From CAVTZP01 sp963739245 (lineage in GTDB: Bacteria; Chloroflexota; Dehalococcoidia; Dehalococcoidales; BS750m-G39), in NCBI GenBank assembly GCA_963739245.1, contig CAVTZP010000003.1, positions 62,001 through 126,000 on the forward strand: 64,000 nt of DNA, read 5' to 3'. The notes below the pieces were generated by a model. The model was not told the DNA's origin. It made no database searches and saw only the letters and a program-made list of their open reading frames with translations. Below are positions 9,531 to 17,242 of this stretch, one piece after another. Numbering within the stretch: position 1 is the stretch's first letter; the number at the start of each line of letters is the position of its first letter. The translations under genes and the position numbers were made by a program.

Positions 9531-9643
9531 CCCCATCCCCTTTATCCCCTTCCCCTTATTAAGGGGAAGGGGAAAGTTTTCTAAAGAGGGGCCACGTCCC
9601 TCTAAAACTCTCTATAGGATATTCAGAGGCTTCGCCTCTTTTT
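9531..9643. repeat. Compound palindromic repeat, copy 2
   Basis: It lies between the divergently arranged phosphoglycerate-mutase-like gene and tRNA-Pro. The CCCCTTATTAAGGGG hairpin and an AGAGGC-TTC-GCCTCT stem followed by a T-run are visible. The element is shorter and more degraded than the other copies. The final stem with its T-run could end transcription moving rightwards. Confidence 0.7.
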
Positions 9644-9648
9644 AACTC

Positions 9649-9677
9649 TTGCTTCAGAAGTTAAATCAGGCTATAAT
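9649..9677 (+). promoter_or_regulatory. Sigma70-type promoter of tRNA-Pro
   Basis: TTGCTT (9649-9654) and TATAAT (9672-9677) are separated by exactly 17 bp and end nine bases before the tRNA acceptor stem. Confidence 0.7.
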
Positions 9678-9686
9678 AAATGTTCA

Positions 9687-9762
9687 CGGGGCGTAGCGCA
9701 GTCTGGTTTAGCGCGCAGCGTTCGGGACGCTGAGGTCGGTGGTTCAAATCCACTCGCCCCGA
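9687..9762 (+). tRNA. tRNA-Pro (anticodon CGG)
   Basis: The cloverleaf folds with acceptor arms CGGGGCG and CGCCCCG, anticodon stem CAGCG/CGCTG around the loop TTCGGGA (anticodon CGG), and T-loop TTCAAAT in a five-pair stem. The discriminator base is A at 9762. CCA is not encoded. A 22-bp exact copy of its 3' end recurs at 10418-10439, beyond satP. Confidence 0.95.
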
Positions 9763-9821
9763 TTTTTTTGGGTCTTTTTGCAACTCATTATATCATAATA
9801 AAGTAATAAGGAGGACTTTGC

Positions 9822-10376
9822 GTGAGAGAAAATGAGTCGGCTAATCCTGGCGCTCTGGGACTGGGGGCGTTCGCCCTGACCACATTCCTGCTAAGCCTGA
9901 TAAATGCCGGCATTATTGCCTCGGGAAGTATCGGGGTGGTTTTGCCAATGGCATTTTTCTACGGGGGGCTGGCTCAAGTACTGGCCGGAATGTGGGAATT
10001 TAAGAGCAACAATATATTCGGCGCCACCTGTTTTACTTCCTTCGGGGCGTTCTGGATGGGGCTGGCACTGATGAAAGTCCTGGAGACAGCGGGCATAATA
10101 GCGGCTGTCCCGCCGGCCGGGCTAGCCGCCTTCCTGGTTGCCTGGGGGCTGTTCACCCTCTATGCCACTGTAGCGGCGACCAAGGCGTCGAGGGCACTTC
10201 TAGCCCTTTTTATCCCGCTAACTATCACCTTCTTTTTGCTTGCCGCCGGCGAGTTTTATATTTACTTCAAGCTTGCCGGGGGATACTTAGGAATTATCGT
10301 CGCCTTAATTGCCTGGTACACTTCGGCGGCTATTCTGATAAACGAGATGTTCGGCAGAAAAGTTCTACCTCTTTAA
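9822..10376 (+). CDS. satP: SatP/YaaH (GPR1/FUN34) family acetate-succinate transporter
   Basis: A 184-residue, six-helix membrane protein. It opens with the family signature NPGALGLGAFALTT and is hydrophobic throughout, as expected of acetate/succinate uptake channels of the inner membrane. The start is GTG with AAGGAGG 12 bases upstream. It lies between tRNA-Pro and a partial tRNA-Pro copy, with no integrase or other gene in between, so it looks like a single-gene insertion. Substrate is inferred from family. Confidence 0.88.
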   Translation: MRENESANPGALGLGAFALTTFLLSLINAGIIASGSIGVVLPMAFFYGGLAQVLAGMWEFKSNNIFGATCFTSFGAFWMGLALMKVLETAGIIAAVPPAGLAAFLVAWGLFTLYATVAATKASRALLALFIPLTITFFLLAAGEFYIYFKLAGGYLGIIVALIAWYTSAAILINEMFGRKVLPL

Positions 10377-10408
10377 CATCGGGAGGCGAATAAGACTATA
10401 TAAAAAAT

Positions 10409-10440
10409 CGGGGCGCCGTGGTTCAAATCCACTCGCCCCA
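10409..10440 (+). pseudogene. tRNA-Pro remnant (acceptor plus T-arm only)
   Basis: Positions 10418-10439 are identical to tRNA-Pro 9739-9760 (T-arm and 3' acceptor strand). They are preceded by CGGGGCG (10409-10415), which equals the tRNA's 5' acceptor strand. The D-arm and anticodon arm are missing. The result can fold as an acceptor/T-arm minihelix. It may be an attachment-site scar or a relic of an internally deleted tRNA. It ends just before the mazG stop. Confidence 0.75.
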
Positions 10441-10446
10441 GTAAGC

Positions 10447-11226
10447 CTATTCTGCTTTTTTCTTCGCTTCCTCCCAGAGGGCGTTCTGCTCGTTAAAGGA
10501 TAAATCGCCAAGATTCACCCCGCGTTTACGGCAGACCTCCTCCATATAGGCAAAGCGCTGATAAAAGCGCTGGTTTGCTTCTCTTAGCGCCACCTCGGTG
10601 TCTATCCCCTGCCGGCGGGCAACATTAACCAGGGTAAATAACAAATCGCCAAACTCTTCGGCTCTCTCCTCATCGCTCTCCGCCTGCCTGAATTCCCTGA
10701 CCTCCTCCACCAGCTTGTCAATAACGCCCTCAACATCCTCCCAGTCAAAGCCAAGCTGAGCCACCCGGCGCTGGACCTCCTGGCTGTAGCCCAGAGCCGG
10801 CATCTGCTTGGGCACGCTCTCCAGGATGGAGGTGTCAACCTCTCTCTCTTCCCCCTTCAGCACCTCCCAGTTATGCGCTACCTCCTCGGCGTCTTTCACC
10901 CTATCTTTGCCAAAGATATGGGGATGGCGATGGATTAGCTTGGTATTGATGTTACGGACTACATCCCCAAGCTCAAATTCCCCGGCTTCAGCGGCAATCT
11001 GAGCATGGAGCATAATCTGCATCAGAAGGTCGCCCAGCTCGTCACAAAGCTTCCCTGAGTCCCCCTCGTCCAGGGCGGCCAGCACCTCGTAGCACTCCTC
11101 AAGCAGGTTTTCCCGGAGAGAGGCATGGGTCTGCTTCCTGTCCCAGGGACAGCCGTCAGGCGCTCGCAACCTGGCAATAATAGCTACCAGAGTAGAAAAC
11201 TGGCTCAATTTCTTCGGTGTAGACAA
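10447..11226 (-). CDS. mazG: Nucleoside triphosphate pyrophosphohydrolase MazG
   Basis: A 259-residue house-cleaning NTP pyrophosphatase. Two MazG folds are visible. The first has the metal-binding pattern (ENLLEECYEVLAALDEGD and ELGDLLMQ, about residues 38-72); the second is near 165-205 (VEEVREFRQAE, EFGDLLFTLVNVAR). CPWDRKQTH is the typical N-terminal motif. It hydrolyses (d)NTPs to the monophosphate plus PPi, and in some bacteria tunes ppGpp stress signalling. It follows fmt by 12 bp and is probably co-transcribed. Confidence 0.93.
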   Translation of the reverse strand: MSTPKKLSQFSTLVAIIARLRAPDGCPWDRKQTHASLRENLLEECYEVLAALDEGDSGKLCDELGDLLMQIMLHAQIAAEAGEFELGDVVRNINTKLIHRHPHIFGKDRVKDAEEVAHNWEVLKGEEREVDTSILESVPKQMPALGYSQEVQRRVAQLGFDWEDVEGVIDKLVEEVREFRQAESDEERAEEFGDLLFTLVNVARRQGIDTEVALREANQRFYQRFAYMEEVCRKRGVNLGDLSFNEQNALWEEAKKKAE

Positions 11227-11238
11227 AAAGCCTCCTTT

Positions 11239-12183
11239 TTAACTCGATGGCAGGAGCGCCCCGATGAACTCTCTCTGCCCTCTCAAAAACTCAGCCGCCG
11301 ACATGACTCGCTTCCCCTCAAGCTGGACCCTCAAGATGCCCAAAACCCCCTCCCCGGTACTAATGCCAAAAGCCGCCGTTGACCCTAAGGGCAGCACCAC
11401 CACCTCCCCAACCTTAAAGGCTTTTTCCCCAGTCAAAGGCACCGCCTCAATAATATCCAGCTTCTTCCCCCGCCATCGGGTATAACACCCCGGCCAGGGG
11501 TAAAAAGCCCGCACCCTCCGCCATATATCCACCGCCGGCAAATGCCAGTCAATCTCACCCTCCTCCTTGGTTATTGAGCCAGAATAGGTAGCCTCAGCCT
11601 CATTCTGGGGTCGGGGGGTTAGCTCGCCCCGTAAGTGATGACATAAAGCCTCAACGAGCAACCTCGCCCCGACCACAGAGAGCTTGGTGGTAAGCGAGCC
11701 AGTGGTATCCGCCGCCGAAATAGGAATCTGTGCCCTGGCTAATATCGGACCGCTATCCAGACCTTCCTCCATCAACATAATGCTGACGCCGGTAAACTCA
11801 TCGCCAGCCAGTATCGCCGACGCTACCGGTGAGGCACCCCGGAATCGGGGCAGCAGGGAAGGGTGGACATTAATGCCGCCGAAATGGGGGATAGCCAAAA
11901 CCGAGCGGGGCAGAATTTGACCAAAGGCGGCAACAACAATAACATCGGGGCGAAACTGGGCGAGTTGCTCCACCACCCCCGCCTCCTTAAAACTTGGTGG
12001 TTGCACCACCGCAAGCCCCCGAGCTTGCGCTGCCACCTTCGCCAGCGGAGCAACTAAGCCACGCCCCCTCCCCGCTGGTCTATCTGGTTGGGTATAAACA
12101 CCAACCACATGGTAGTGATTAAGAATAAGCTGCTCAAGAGGGGGAACAGCAAACTCAGGACTGCCCATGAAAACAACTCGCAT
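11239..12183 (-). CDS. fmt: Methionyl-tRNA formyltransferase
   Basis: A 314-residue enzyme that formylates initiator Met-tRNA using 10-formyltetrahydrofolate. It begins MRVVFMGSPEFAVPPL. The catalytic motifs NVHPSLLPRFRGASP (Asn, His) and the later Asp in GLDSGPIL are present, and the C-terminal OB-like tRNA-binding domain begins around residue 205. Length is typical. It is the first gene of a two-gene minus-strand unit with mazG, divergent from dnaA. Confidence 0.96.
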   Translation of the reverse strand: MRVVFMGSPEFAVPPLEQLILNHYHVVGVYTQPDRPAGRGRGLVAPLAKVAAQARGLAVVQPPSFKEAGVVEQLAQFRPDVIVVAAFGQILPRSVLAIPHFGGINVHPSLLPRFRGASPVASAILAGDEFTGVSIMLMEEGLDSGPILARAQIPISAADTTGSLTTKLSVVGARLLVEALCHHLRGELTPRPQNEAEATYSGSITKEEGEIDWHLPAVDIWRRVRAFYPWPGCYTRWRGKKLDIIEAVPLTGEKAFKVGEVVVLPLGSTAAFGISTGEGVLGILRVQLEGKRVMSAAEFLRGQREFIGALLPSS

Positions 12184-12440
12184 TTTGGGTACCTCCCAGT
12201 GCTAAATTTTACCATTAAAAATTTTTGTCAACAAGCTATCATCTCATATCTATCACTATGATATTGAACAAAAAAGTAAGCCCCACTGACTTGGCAAGGG
12301 AAAAGGGGGGTGAACAATCAATACCAAAAAGTTTGCCACGAAAGAATTAGGTCGTGCTATTCTATTAGTATCCCTCTACTTTCCCTCTGTCAAGCCTCCA
12401 CTTGACCTTGCTTTAAAATTATTTATCTCGGGGAGGAATC

Positions 12441-13766
12441 TTGAAGGAAGCCGGCTCAGCTCACGAACTCTGGGAAACTGCCCTGGGCGAATTGCAAATC
12501 CAGGTAACCAAAACAAACTACCGCACCTGGCTGGAAAAAACTGAAGGCTTAAGTTTTCAGGGTAACCAGTTCGTTGTCGGCGTGCCTAATGCCTTCATTG
12601 CTGAATACCTAGACCACAACCAGCGCTCTTTAATTGAAAAGACGCTCATCGGTCTTACCCATCCTGACATTAAGGTCATCTTCCGTATAAGCCCGGGTAA
12701 AATTGCTCCCACCCCCCAAGTAACCCGCCCCAGCGGCAATTCAAAATATACCTTTGATTCCTTCATCGTAAGTAACTGCAATCGTTTAGCCTATGCTGCG
12801 GCGCTAAGCGTCGCCGAAAACCCGGGAAAAAGTTATAACCCTCTATTTATTTTTGGTGGGGTTGGGCTGGGTAAAACTCACCTGCTGCACGCCATTTACA
12901 ATATGGCTCAGGCAAACAATATCAACGCCCTTTTTGTTAGTGCCGAGCAGTTCACCAACGACTTTATAAATGCCATCAGGGCGCAAAGCACTGAGGAATT
13001 CCGCATCAAGTATAGAAGTGTTGATATGTTGTTGGTGGATGACATCCACTTTATCAGTGGCAAGGAGCAGACCGAGGAAAGCTTCTTCCACACCTTCAAC
13101 GAACTGCATAACGCTAACCGACAGATTGTTGTTACCAGCAACTGCCCACCCAAGTCTATACCCCTCCTCGGCGACCGGTTATGCTCCCGCTTTGAGTGGG
13201 GGCTAATTGCCGATGTTAAAACGCCAGACTTTGACACCCGCCTGGCTATCCTCAAAGCCAAGGCTGAGCAGAATGGGGAAACTGTTGCCCTGGAGGTACT
13301 GGAGTTTATCGCTCAGCGGATTCAACACAATGTAAGGGAGTTAGAGGGCTGTCTGAACCGAGCTGTTGCTTATGCCAGGCTGCTTGGGGTCTTACTTACC
13401 CCTGAGCTAGTGGCGGAGGCAGTTGAGGATATCGCCAGCAAGGATGGGAAAAACGCCCTGATCACCCCTAATCTGGTGCTGGAAACAGTAGCCAGTAGCT
13501 TCCAGCTAACCCTCTCCGATTTAAAAAGCAGAAAAAGAGACCGGCAAACCGCCCTCGCCCGACAGGTAGCGATGTACCTGCTGAAAGAGGCAACCAGCTG
13601 CTCTCTGGCTCAGATCGGGCTGGAGCTGGGAAATCGGGACCACTCCACTGTCATTCACGCCTGTCAAAAAATAGCCAGCGAGATTGATAACAACCCTTAT
13701 TTAAAGCGCAAAGTCGCCGAGATTCAACAGGGAGTACTCCTCAAACAAAAACCCCACACTTATTAG
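12441..13766 (+). CDS. dnaA: Chromosomal replication initiator DnaA
   Basis: A 441-residue AAA+ initiator. Domain I is at the N-terminus, followed by a short linker and the ATPase domain with Walker A GGVGLGKTH (139-147) and Walker B LLVDDIHF (197-204). The C-terminal domain IV has the box-binding segment around LGNRDHSTVIHAC. The start is TTG with GGGAGG seven bases upstream. The usual partners dnaN and recF are absent, but gyrA and gyrB lie within 8 kb on either side. A perfect DnaA box lies just downstream. Confidence 0.97.
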   Translation: MKEAGSAHELWETALGELQIQVTKTNYRTWLEKTEGLSFQGNQFVVGVPNAFIAEYLDHNQRSLIEKTLIGLTHPDIKVIFRISPGKIAPTPQVTRPSGNSKYTFDSFIVSNCNRLAYAAALSVAENPGKSYNPLFIFGGVGLGKTHLLHAIYNMAQANNINALFVSAEQFTNDFINAIRAQSTEEFRIKYRSVDMLLVDDIHFISGKEQTEESFFHTFNELHNANRQIVVTSNCPPKSIPLLGDRLCSRFEWGLIADVKTPDFDTRLAILKAKAEQNGETVALEVLEFIAQRIQHNVRELEGCLNRAVAYARLLGVLLTPELVAEAVEDIASKDGKNALITPNLVLETVASSFQLTLSDLKSRKRDRQTALARQVAMYLLKEATSCSLAQIGLELGNRDHSTVIHACQKIASEIDNNPYLKRKVAEIQQGVLLKQKPHTY

Positions 13767-13986
13767 TGGCAGTTCCCACCGTCTATAAACAAACCGCCTT
13801 AGCTAAAAATTTACCAGTTGTGGATAACCACCCGCCTTCTGTTCGCAAGTCGAAATAAACTAGCTTTGACTTAACCCTGTTTCCCCCGTTGCTGGTCACC
13901 TACTAGCTAATCATATTATAATTAATTATACTGAATATATACCCATGTAAAGAATATAATATTAAGAACCCTTATTAATTGTTGAT
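13767..13986. other. Candidate replication origin segment (single DnaA box plus AT-rich tract)
   Basis: The gap between dnaA and obg holds one consensus DnaA box in reverse orientation (TTGTGGATAA, about 13817-13826) and a markedly AT-rich tract at about 13905-13980 that could unwind. No second clear box was found by eye in this gap or in the 257 bp upstream of dnaA. Genes to the left are mostly on the minus strand and those to the right mostly on the plus strand, as expected around an origin. This remains tentative. Confidence 0.35.
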
Positions 13987-15033
13987 ATGTTTGATAAAGT
14001 GGGAATAGTAGTAAAGGCAGGTGGTGGTGGTAATGGGACAGTGAGCTTCCGGCGGGAGAAGTTTGTTCCCTTTGGCGGTCCCGATGGAGGGGATGGTGGC
14101 GATGGTGGCGATGTGATAGTTCGAGCCGAGCCAGCGGTCACCAGCCTGAAGGTGCTGGCGAGAAAAAGATACTACCGGGCCGCGGATGGCAGGAACGGGG
14201 GGAATAAAAAGAGGCACGGCCGGAAGGGGGAAGACCTGCTCTTGACGGTGCCGGTGGGAACCGTGGTCTCACACAAGTCGCAGATCGGGGATAGTGCCGC
14301 TATCGCCGACCTTGACCAGCCCGGTGAGGAGGTGGTGGTGGCTAAAGGGGGGAAGGGTGGCTTTGGCAACACCCACTTTGCTTCCTCCACCAACCAGGCC
14401 CCGCAGGTTGCCCAGGAGGGGGAGGAGGGCGAGGAGAATTCCATAATACTGGAGCTAAAGCTCATCGCCGATGTCGGTCTTATTGGCTATCCTAACGTCG
14501 GCAAGTCCTCGTTGCTGGCAGCGGTCTCGGCGGCTAAACCCAAGATAGCCGGTTACCCCTTCACCACCCTTGAGCCCGTTCTGGGGGTGGTTGAGGCTGG
14601 CGAAAGAAGCTTTGTCCTGGCGGAAATCCCCGGGCTAATAGATGGCGCCCACCTGGGGCGGGGTCTGGGGCACGATTTCCTGCGCCATATTATACGCACC
14701 AGGATGCTTATCCACCTGGTAGACGGCGGCTCGCCGTCTCCGGTTGAGGATATGATAAGGGTGAATAACGAGCTTAGTTTATTTGACTCGGCTCTGGCGC
14801 AAAAGCCGCAGCTGGCGGCGGTAAACAAGATTGATTTGCCCGAGGTCAGGGCGCGCTTAGCTGAGATAAGGGATGGCTTTAGTGTTGTTGGCACTAAGGT
14901 CTTCTTTGTTTCCGCGGCTACCGGCGAGGGTATCCCTGAGCTTATGGCGGAAACGATGAGGTTACTCAAGTCAGCGGCTAAGCCTGAGGCGGGTAAGATA
15001 AAGAAGGTTTTCCATCCCCAGCCAAGGCATTAG
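13987..15033 (+). CDS. obg: GTPase Obg/CgtA
   Basis: A 348-residue ribosome-associated GTPase acting in 50S assembly and stress control. The glycine-rich Obg fold is N-terminal (KAGGGGNGTVSFRREK, then GGDGGDGGDV). The G domain has G1 GYPNVGKSS, G3 at the AEIPG segment and G4 NKID. The variable C-terminal OCT domain found in longer homologues is essentially missing. No Shine-Dalgarno is evident before the ATG, but the N-terminus matches the family start. It is first in a unit with nadD and a flavoprotein gene. Confidence 0.95.
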   Translation: MFDKVGIVVKAGGGGNGTVSFRREKFVPFGGPDGGDGGDGGDVIVRAEPAVTSLKVLARKRYYRAADGRNGGNKKRHGRKGEDLLLTVPVGTVVSHKSQIGDSAAIADLDQPGEEVVVAKGGKGGFGNTHFASSTNQAPQVAQEGEEGEENSIILELKLIADVGLIGYPNVGKSSLLAAVSAAKPKIAGYPFTTLEPVLGVVEAGERSFVLAEIPGLIDGAHLGRGLGHDFLRHIIRTRMLIHLVDGGSPSPVEDMIRVNNELSLFDSALAQKPQLAAVNKIDLPEVRARLAEIRDGFSVVGTKVFFVSAATGEGIPELMAETMRLLKSAAKPEAGKIKKVFHPQPRH

Positions 15034-15045
15034 AATGGGAGTAGA

Positions 15046-15652
15046 ATGAAAATTGGGGTAATGGGGGGAACATTTGACCCCATTCATATCGGGCACCTCA
15101 AGGTGGCTGAGGAGGTAACCGCCAGGTTAAATCTCAGCGAGATTATATTTATGCCCGCCGGCCAGCCCTGGCTAAAGGCAGACAGTCCCGTTTCGCCGGC
15201 GGAGCACCGGGTGGAGATGGTGCGTCTTGCCCTTGCCGGTAAACCAAACTTCAAGCTATCGACTATGGAAATAGACCGGCCCGGTCCAACCTATACCGTT
15301 GACACCATCGATGAGCTCAAGCGCCAGCTTGGCTCAGAGGGATGAGCTATTCTTCATCTTGGGCTGGGATAATTTAACTCAGCTCCTGCAGTGGCATGAC
15401 CCATCACGGCTGATAAAACTGTGTCGCCTGGTGGCTGTCCCCAGGGTAGACTATCCCTCTCCTGACCTTGAGTCTCTTGACGCCGTTATCCCCGGCCTTT
15501 CTCAAAGGGTTATTCTGCTTGATTCGCCACGGATAGATATTAATGCCTCAGAAATCAGGCGGTGGGTGGGGCAGGGTCTGTCCATTCACCACCTCGTCCC
15601 CGAGCCGGTAGAGAGGTATATCAGGCAATATAAACTATATTTAAAGCAATAG
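15046..15652 (+). pseudogene. nadD: Nicotinate-nucleotide adenylyltransferase NadD, frameshifted
   Basis: NadD makes deamido-NAD from nicotinate mononucleotide and ATP. The N-terminal half (GGTFDPIHIGH nucleotide-binding motif) reads in one frame to a TGA at 15343-15345. The rest (ELFFILGWDNL, then the ISSTEIR-like INASEIRRW and a YIRQYKLY tail) continues in the +1 frame. One extra G in the GGG at 15339-15341 explains the break. Without it the product would be about 200 residues, normal for NadD. NAD synthesis usually needs this gene, so a sequencing error is a serious alternative to real inactivation. A second copy of its 3' tail lies at 16227-16300. Confidence 0.85.
15575..15621 (+). repeat. 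Direct repeat, left copy (nadD 3' end)
   Basis: These 47 bp match 16227-16273 with two mismatches. The segment encodes the conserved NadD tail IHHLVPEPVERY. Together with the right copy it brackets the flavoprotein gene; the repeat-to-repeat offset is 652 bp. Confidence 0.9.
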
Positions 15653-15663
15653 GGAGGTGCATT

Positions 15664-16227
15664 GTGAAAGCAATCGGTATTGTTGGTAGCCCGAGAAAAA
15701 ATGGAAATACAGAAATTCTAACTGAACACACCCTGAAGGCTATAGCCGAAGAAGGGTTGGACACAGAATTAATAAGGCTTGCCGGCTTGGACATCCGAGC
15801 CTGTAATGCCTGTGGGGTTTGCCGGGAGGAAGAGCGGTGTCCTATTGATGATGACCTGTTCTCGCTATATACTAGGGTGAAGGAAGCTGACGCTATTATA
15901 TTGGCCTCGCCGGTGTACTATGGCTCAGCCACTGCCTTATTAAAAGCGTTCATGGAAAGAGCCGGCCATATCAGCGGCCGGAGGCGGGTGTTTGCCGGAA
16001 AGGTGGGTGGTCCCTTGGTTGTCGCCCGCCGAGCCGGTCAGAATTTTACCTTCGCTCAGATTATGTATTGGTTTCACATCCTGGGATTCTTTATGCCTAG
16101 CTCAACATACTGGAATATTGCCTTTGGCATGGAAAAGGGGGATGTTAAGGAGGACGAAGAAGGGCTGGCCACCGCCTGGAACTTCGGTAAAAACATCGCC
16201 TTTTTAGTGAAGAAGCTGAAGGGTTAG
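15664..16227 (+). CDS. Iron-sulfur flavoprotein / NADPH-dependent FMN reductase family
   Basis: A 187-residue flavodoxin-like protein. The FMN phosphate loop is GSPRKNGNT (residues 8-16). A compact cysteine motif Cys47-x2-Cys50-x2-Cys53-x5-Cys59 matches the 4Fe-4S site of iron-sulfur flavoproteins. ASPVYYGS is the second flavin-binding segment. The start is GTG with GGGAGG nearby. It probably transfers electrons in the cytoplasm; partner unknown. A paralogue with cysteines at identical residue numbers is at 32879-33448. It is bracketed by direct repeats of the nadD 3' end, which suggests later insertion. Confidence 0.85.
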   Translation: MKAIGIVGSPRKNGNTEILTEHTLKAIAEEGLDTELIRLAGLDIRACNACGVCREEERCPIDDDLFSLYTRVKEADAIILASPVYYGSATALLKAFMERAGHISGRRRVFAGKVGGPLVVARRAGQNFTFAQIMYWFHILGFFMPSSTYWNIAFGMEKGDVKEDEEGLATAWNFGKNIAFLVKKLKG

Positions 16228-16273
16228 GTCTGCCCATTCACCACCTTGTCCCCGAGCCGGTAGAGAGGTATAT
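16227..16273 (+). repeat. Direct repeat, right copy (second NadD C-terminal tail)
   Basis: This copy of 15575-15621 starts at the flavoprotein stop codon region. Read in the NadD frame it continues to about 16301 as LPIHHLVPEPVERYIKEHRLY..., ending in a stop. That tail differs from the left copy after the repeat and looks like a typical NadD C-terminus, so it may be the ancestral one. Confidence 0.85.
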
Positions 16274-16338
16274 AAAAGAGCACCGGCTGTATACCGTTAG
16301 GTAGATAGTGGTTGGTAGGGCTGTTTCTACACTCTGGC

Positions 16339-16367
16339 TTGACAAACGGTAATACATAGTCTATCCT
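16339..16367 (+). promoter_or_regulatory. Promoter of the small HTH gene, with operator-like block
   Basis: TTGACA (16339-16344), a 17-bp spacer and TATCCT (16362-16367) end seven bases before the ATG at 16375, so the mRNA would be almost leaderless. The block TTGACAAACG plus TAATA in the spacer recurs at 16599-16614. That extends beyond the core promoter hexamers and suggests a shared operator. Confidence 0.7.
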
Positions 16368-16374
16368 GTACCGC

Positions 16375-16602
16375 ATGCCGAGAGAGATTACTATAATGGT
16401 ATATTCTGTTGATGAAGCTTGTAATTTACTAGCTGATCGTACTGGTTGGCCCAAAAAGTATTCTCGTGCGGAGCTATACAGGTTGATGAAGAGGTATCTT
16501 CCAGGCTTAGAGAAGGCCGGGGATCGTTATTTTCTTACTGAGGTAGACCTTCATAGAATTGAAGTGGGGCTAGATATTAGGAAGAGGCGCAAACTGTATT
16601 GA
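16375..16602 (+). CDS. Small helix-turn-helix protein (MerR/excisionase-like)
   Basis: A 75-residue basic protein. YSVDEACNLL and SRAELYRLMKRY look like the two helices of a winged HTH of the MerR/Xis type, followed by a GDRYFLTEVDL wing and a basic RKRRK tail. It has its own consensus promoter and no Shine-Dalgarno. A second promoter with the same operator-like block overlaps its stop codon, so autoregulation together with control of the downstream pair is plausible. It could also be an excisionase relic. No integrase is visible. Confidence 0.6.
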   Translation: MPREITIMVYSVDEACNLLADRTGWPKKYSRAELYRLMKRYLPGLEKAGDRYFLTEVDLHRIEVGLDIRKRRKLY

Positions 16603-16627
16603 CAAACGATAATAGATGACTTATGAT
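16599..16627 (+). promoter_or_regulatory. Strong promoter overlapping the HTH stop codon
   Basis: TTGACA (16599-16604), 17-bp spacer, TATGAT (16622-16627). The spacer begins AACGATAATA, nearly the same as in the promoter at 16339. It faces the unknown-protein/HD gene pair. A further extended -10 (TGC then TATAAT at 16740-16745) lies closer to those genes. Confidence 0.65.
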
Positions 16628-16813
16628 TAAATTAGATGAAGTCACTAAGTCTTAGGCATTGGGAGGGGCTTGGCAGGAATTCATTCACTATGTTAAGATG
16701 TCAAGCGATAGTTATCTCTACATATTAGGACAAATGTGCTATAATCTAAACATAGGAGGTGAAATAAGAAGTTTTGGTTAGATAGTAGCTTAGGTATAAA
16801 CAAGAAACGGAGG

Positions 16814-17242
16814 GTGCCCATGGAGAAGTTAGAGGAGATGGAGGGTAGTGCGGAGGAAGAGTTTACTACTTTTGAAGACATATTTGCTCTTGCCCTAGCT
16901 AATTCCAAGCACGACCATTTCAAAGCTGACTCGAATGAGTGGCACAAGGTACTTTACCAAGTGTACAAGGAGTATGGGGAAAAGATGCCACAATTGGGAG
17001 TTATATTCTTCAAGGAACGACCACCCCTGCCGCCTCAAAGCAGAGAATTTTATCAACTCATTACCACGCTATCCATGTCTGGACTGATAACTCTTCCCAA
17101 CCCTAGTTATGAGTTCATTGTAATGGAAAGTAAGCAAAAAGAGCGTGCTCGGAAACTGGAAGGGAAACGGCTGGGTAAGTACGAGGACTATATTAGAGGG
17201 ATTACTAAACTGCTAGACGAACGGCTGGCAGTCCAGGTGTAG
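16814..17242 (+). CDS. Protein of unknown function, partner of HD phosphohydrolase
   Basis: A 142-residue acidic-to-neutral soluble protein that I do not recognise. It starts at GTG 16814 (GGAGG immediately before) or at the ATG six bases later, and begins MEKLEEMEGSAEEE. It is predicted mostly helical, with a proline-rich stretch (PPLPP) in the middle and a basic KQKERARKLEGKRLGK segment near residue 110. The next gene's TTG start follows its stop codon directly, so the two are translationally coupled. It lies in a block whose codon use is less GC-rich than the flanking housekeeping genes. Confidence 0.6.
   Translation: MPMEKLEEMEGSAEEEFTTFEDIFALALANSKHDHFKADSNEWHKVLYQVYKEYGEKMPQLGVIFFKERPPLPPQSREFYQLITTLSMSGLITLPNPSYEFIVMESKQKERARKLEGKRLGKYEDYIRGITKLLDERLAVQV

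Noticed and set aside
12184..12440. DnaA boxes upstream of dnaA
   Set aside because: No TTATCCACA-like 9-mer with fewer than two mismatches was found by eye in this stretch.
16754..16765. AGGAGGTGAAATAA as the ribosome-binding site of the 142-residue gene
   Set aside because: No start codon in the correct frame follows; it would only serve a two-codon frame (GTG AAA TAA).
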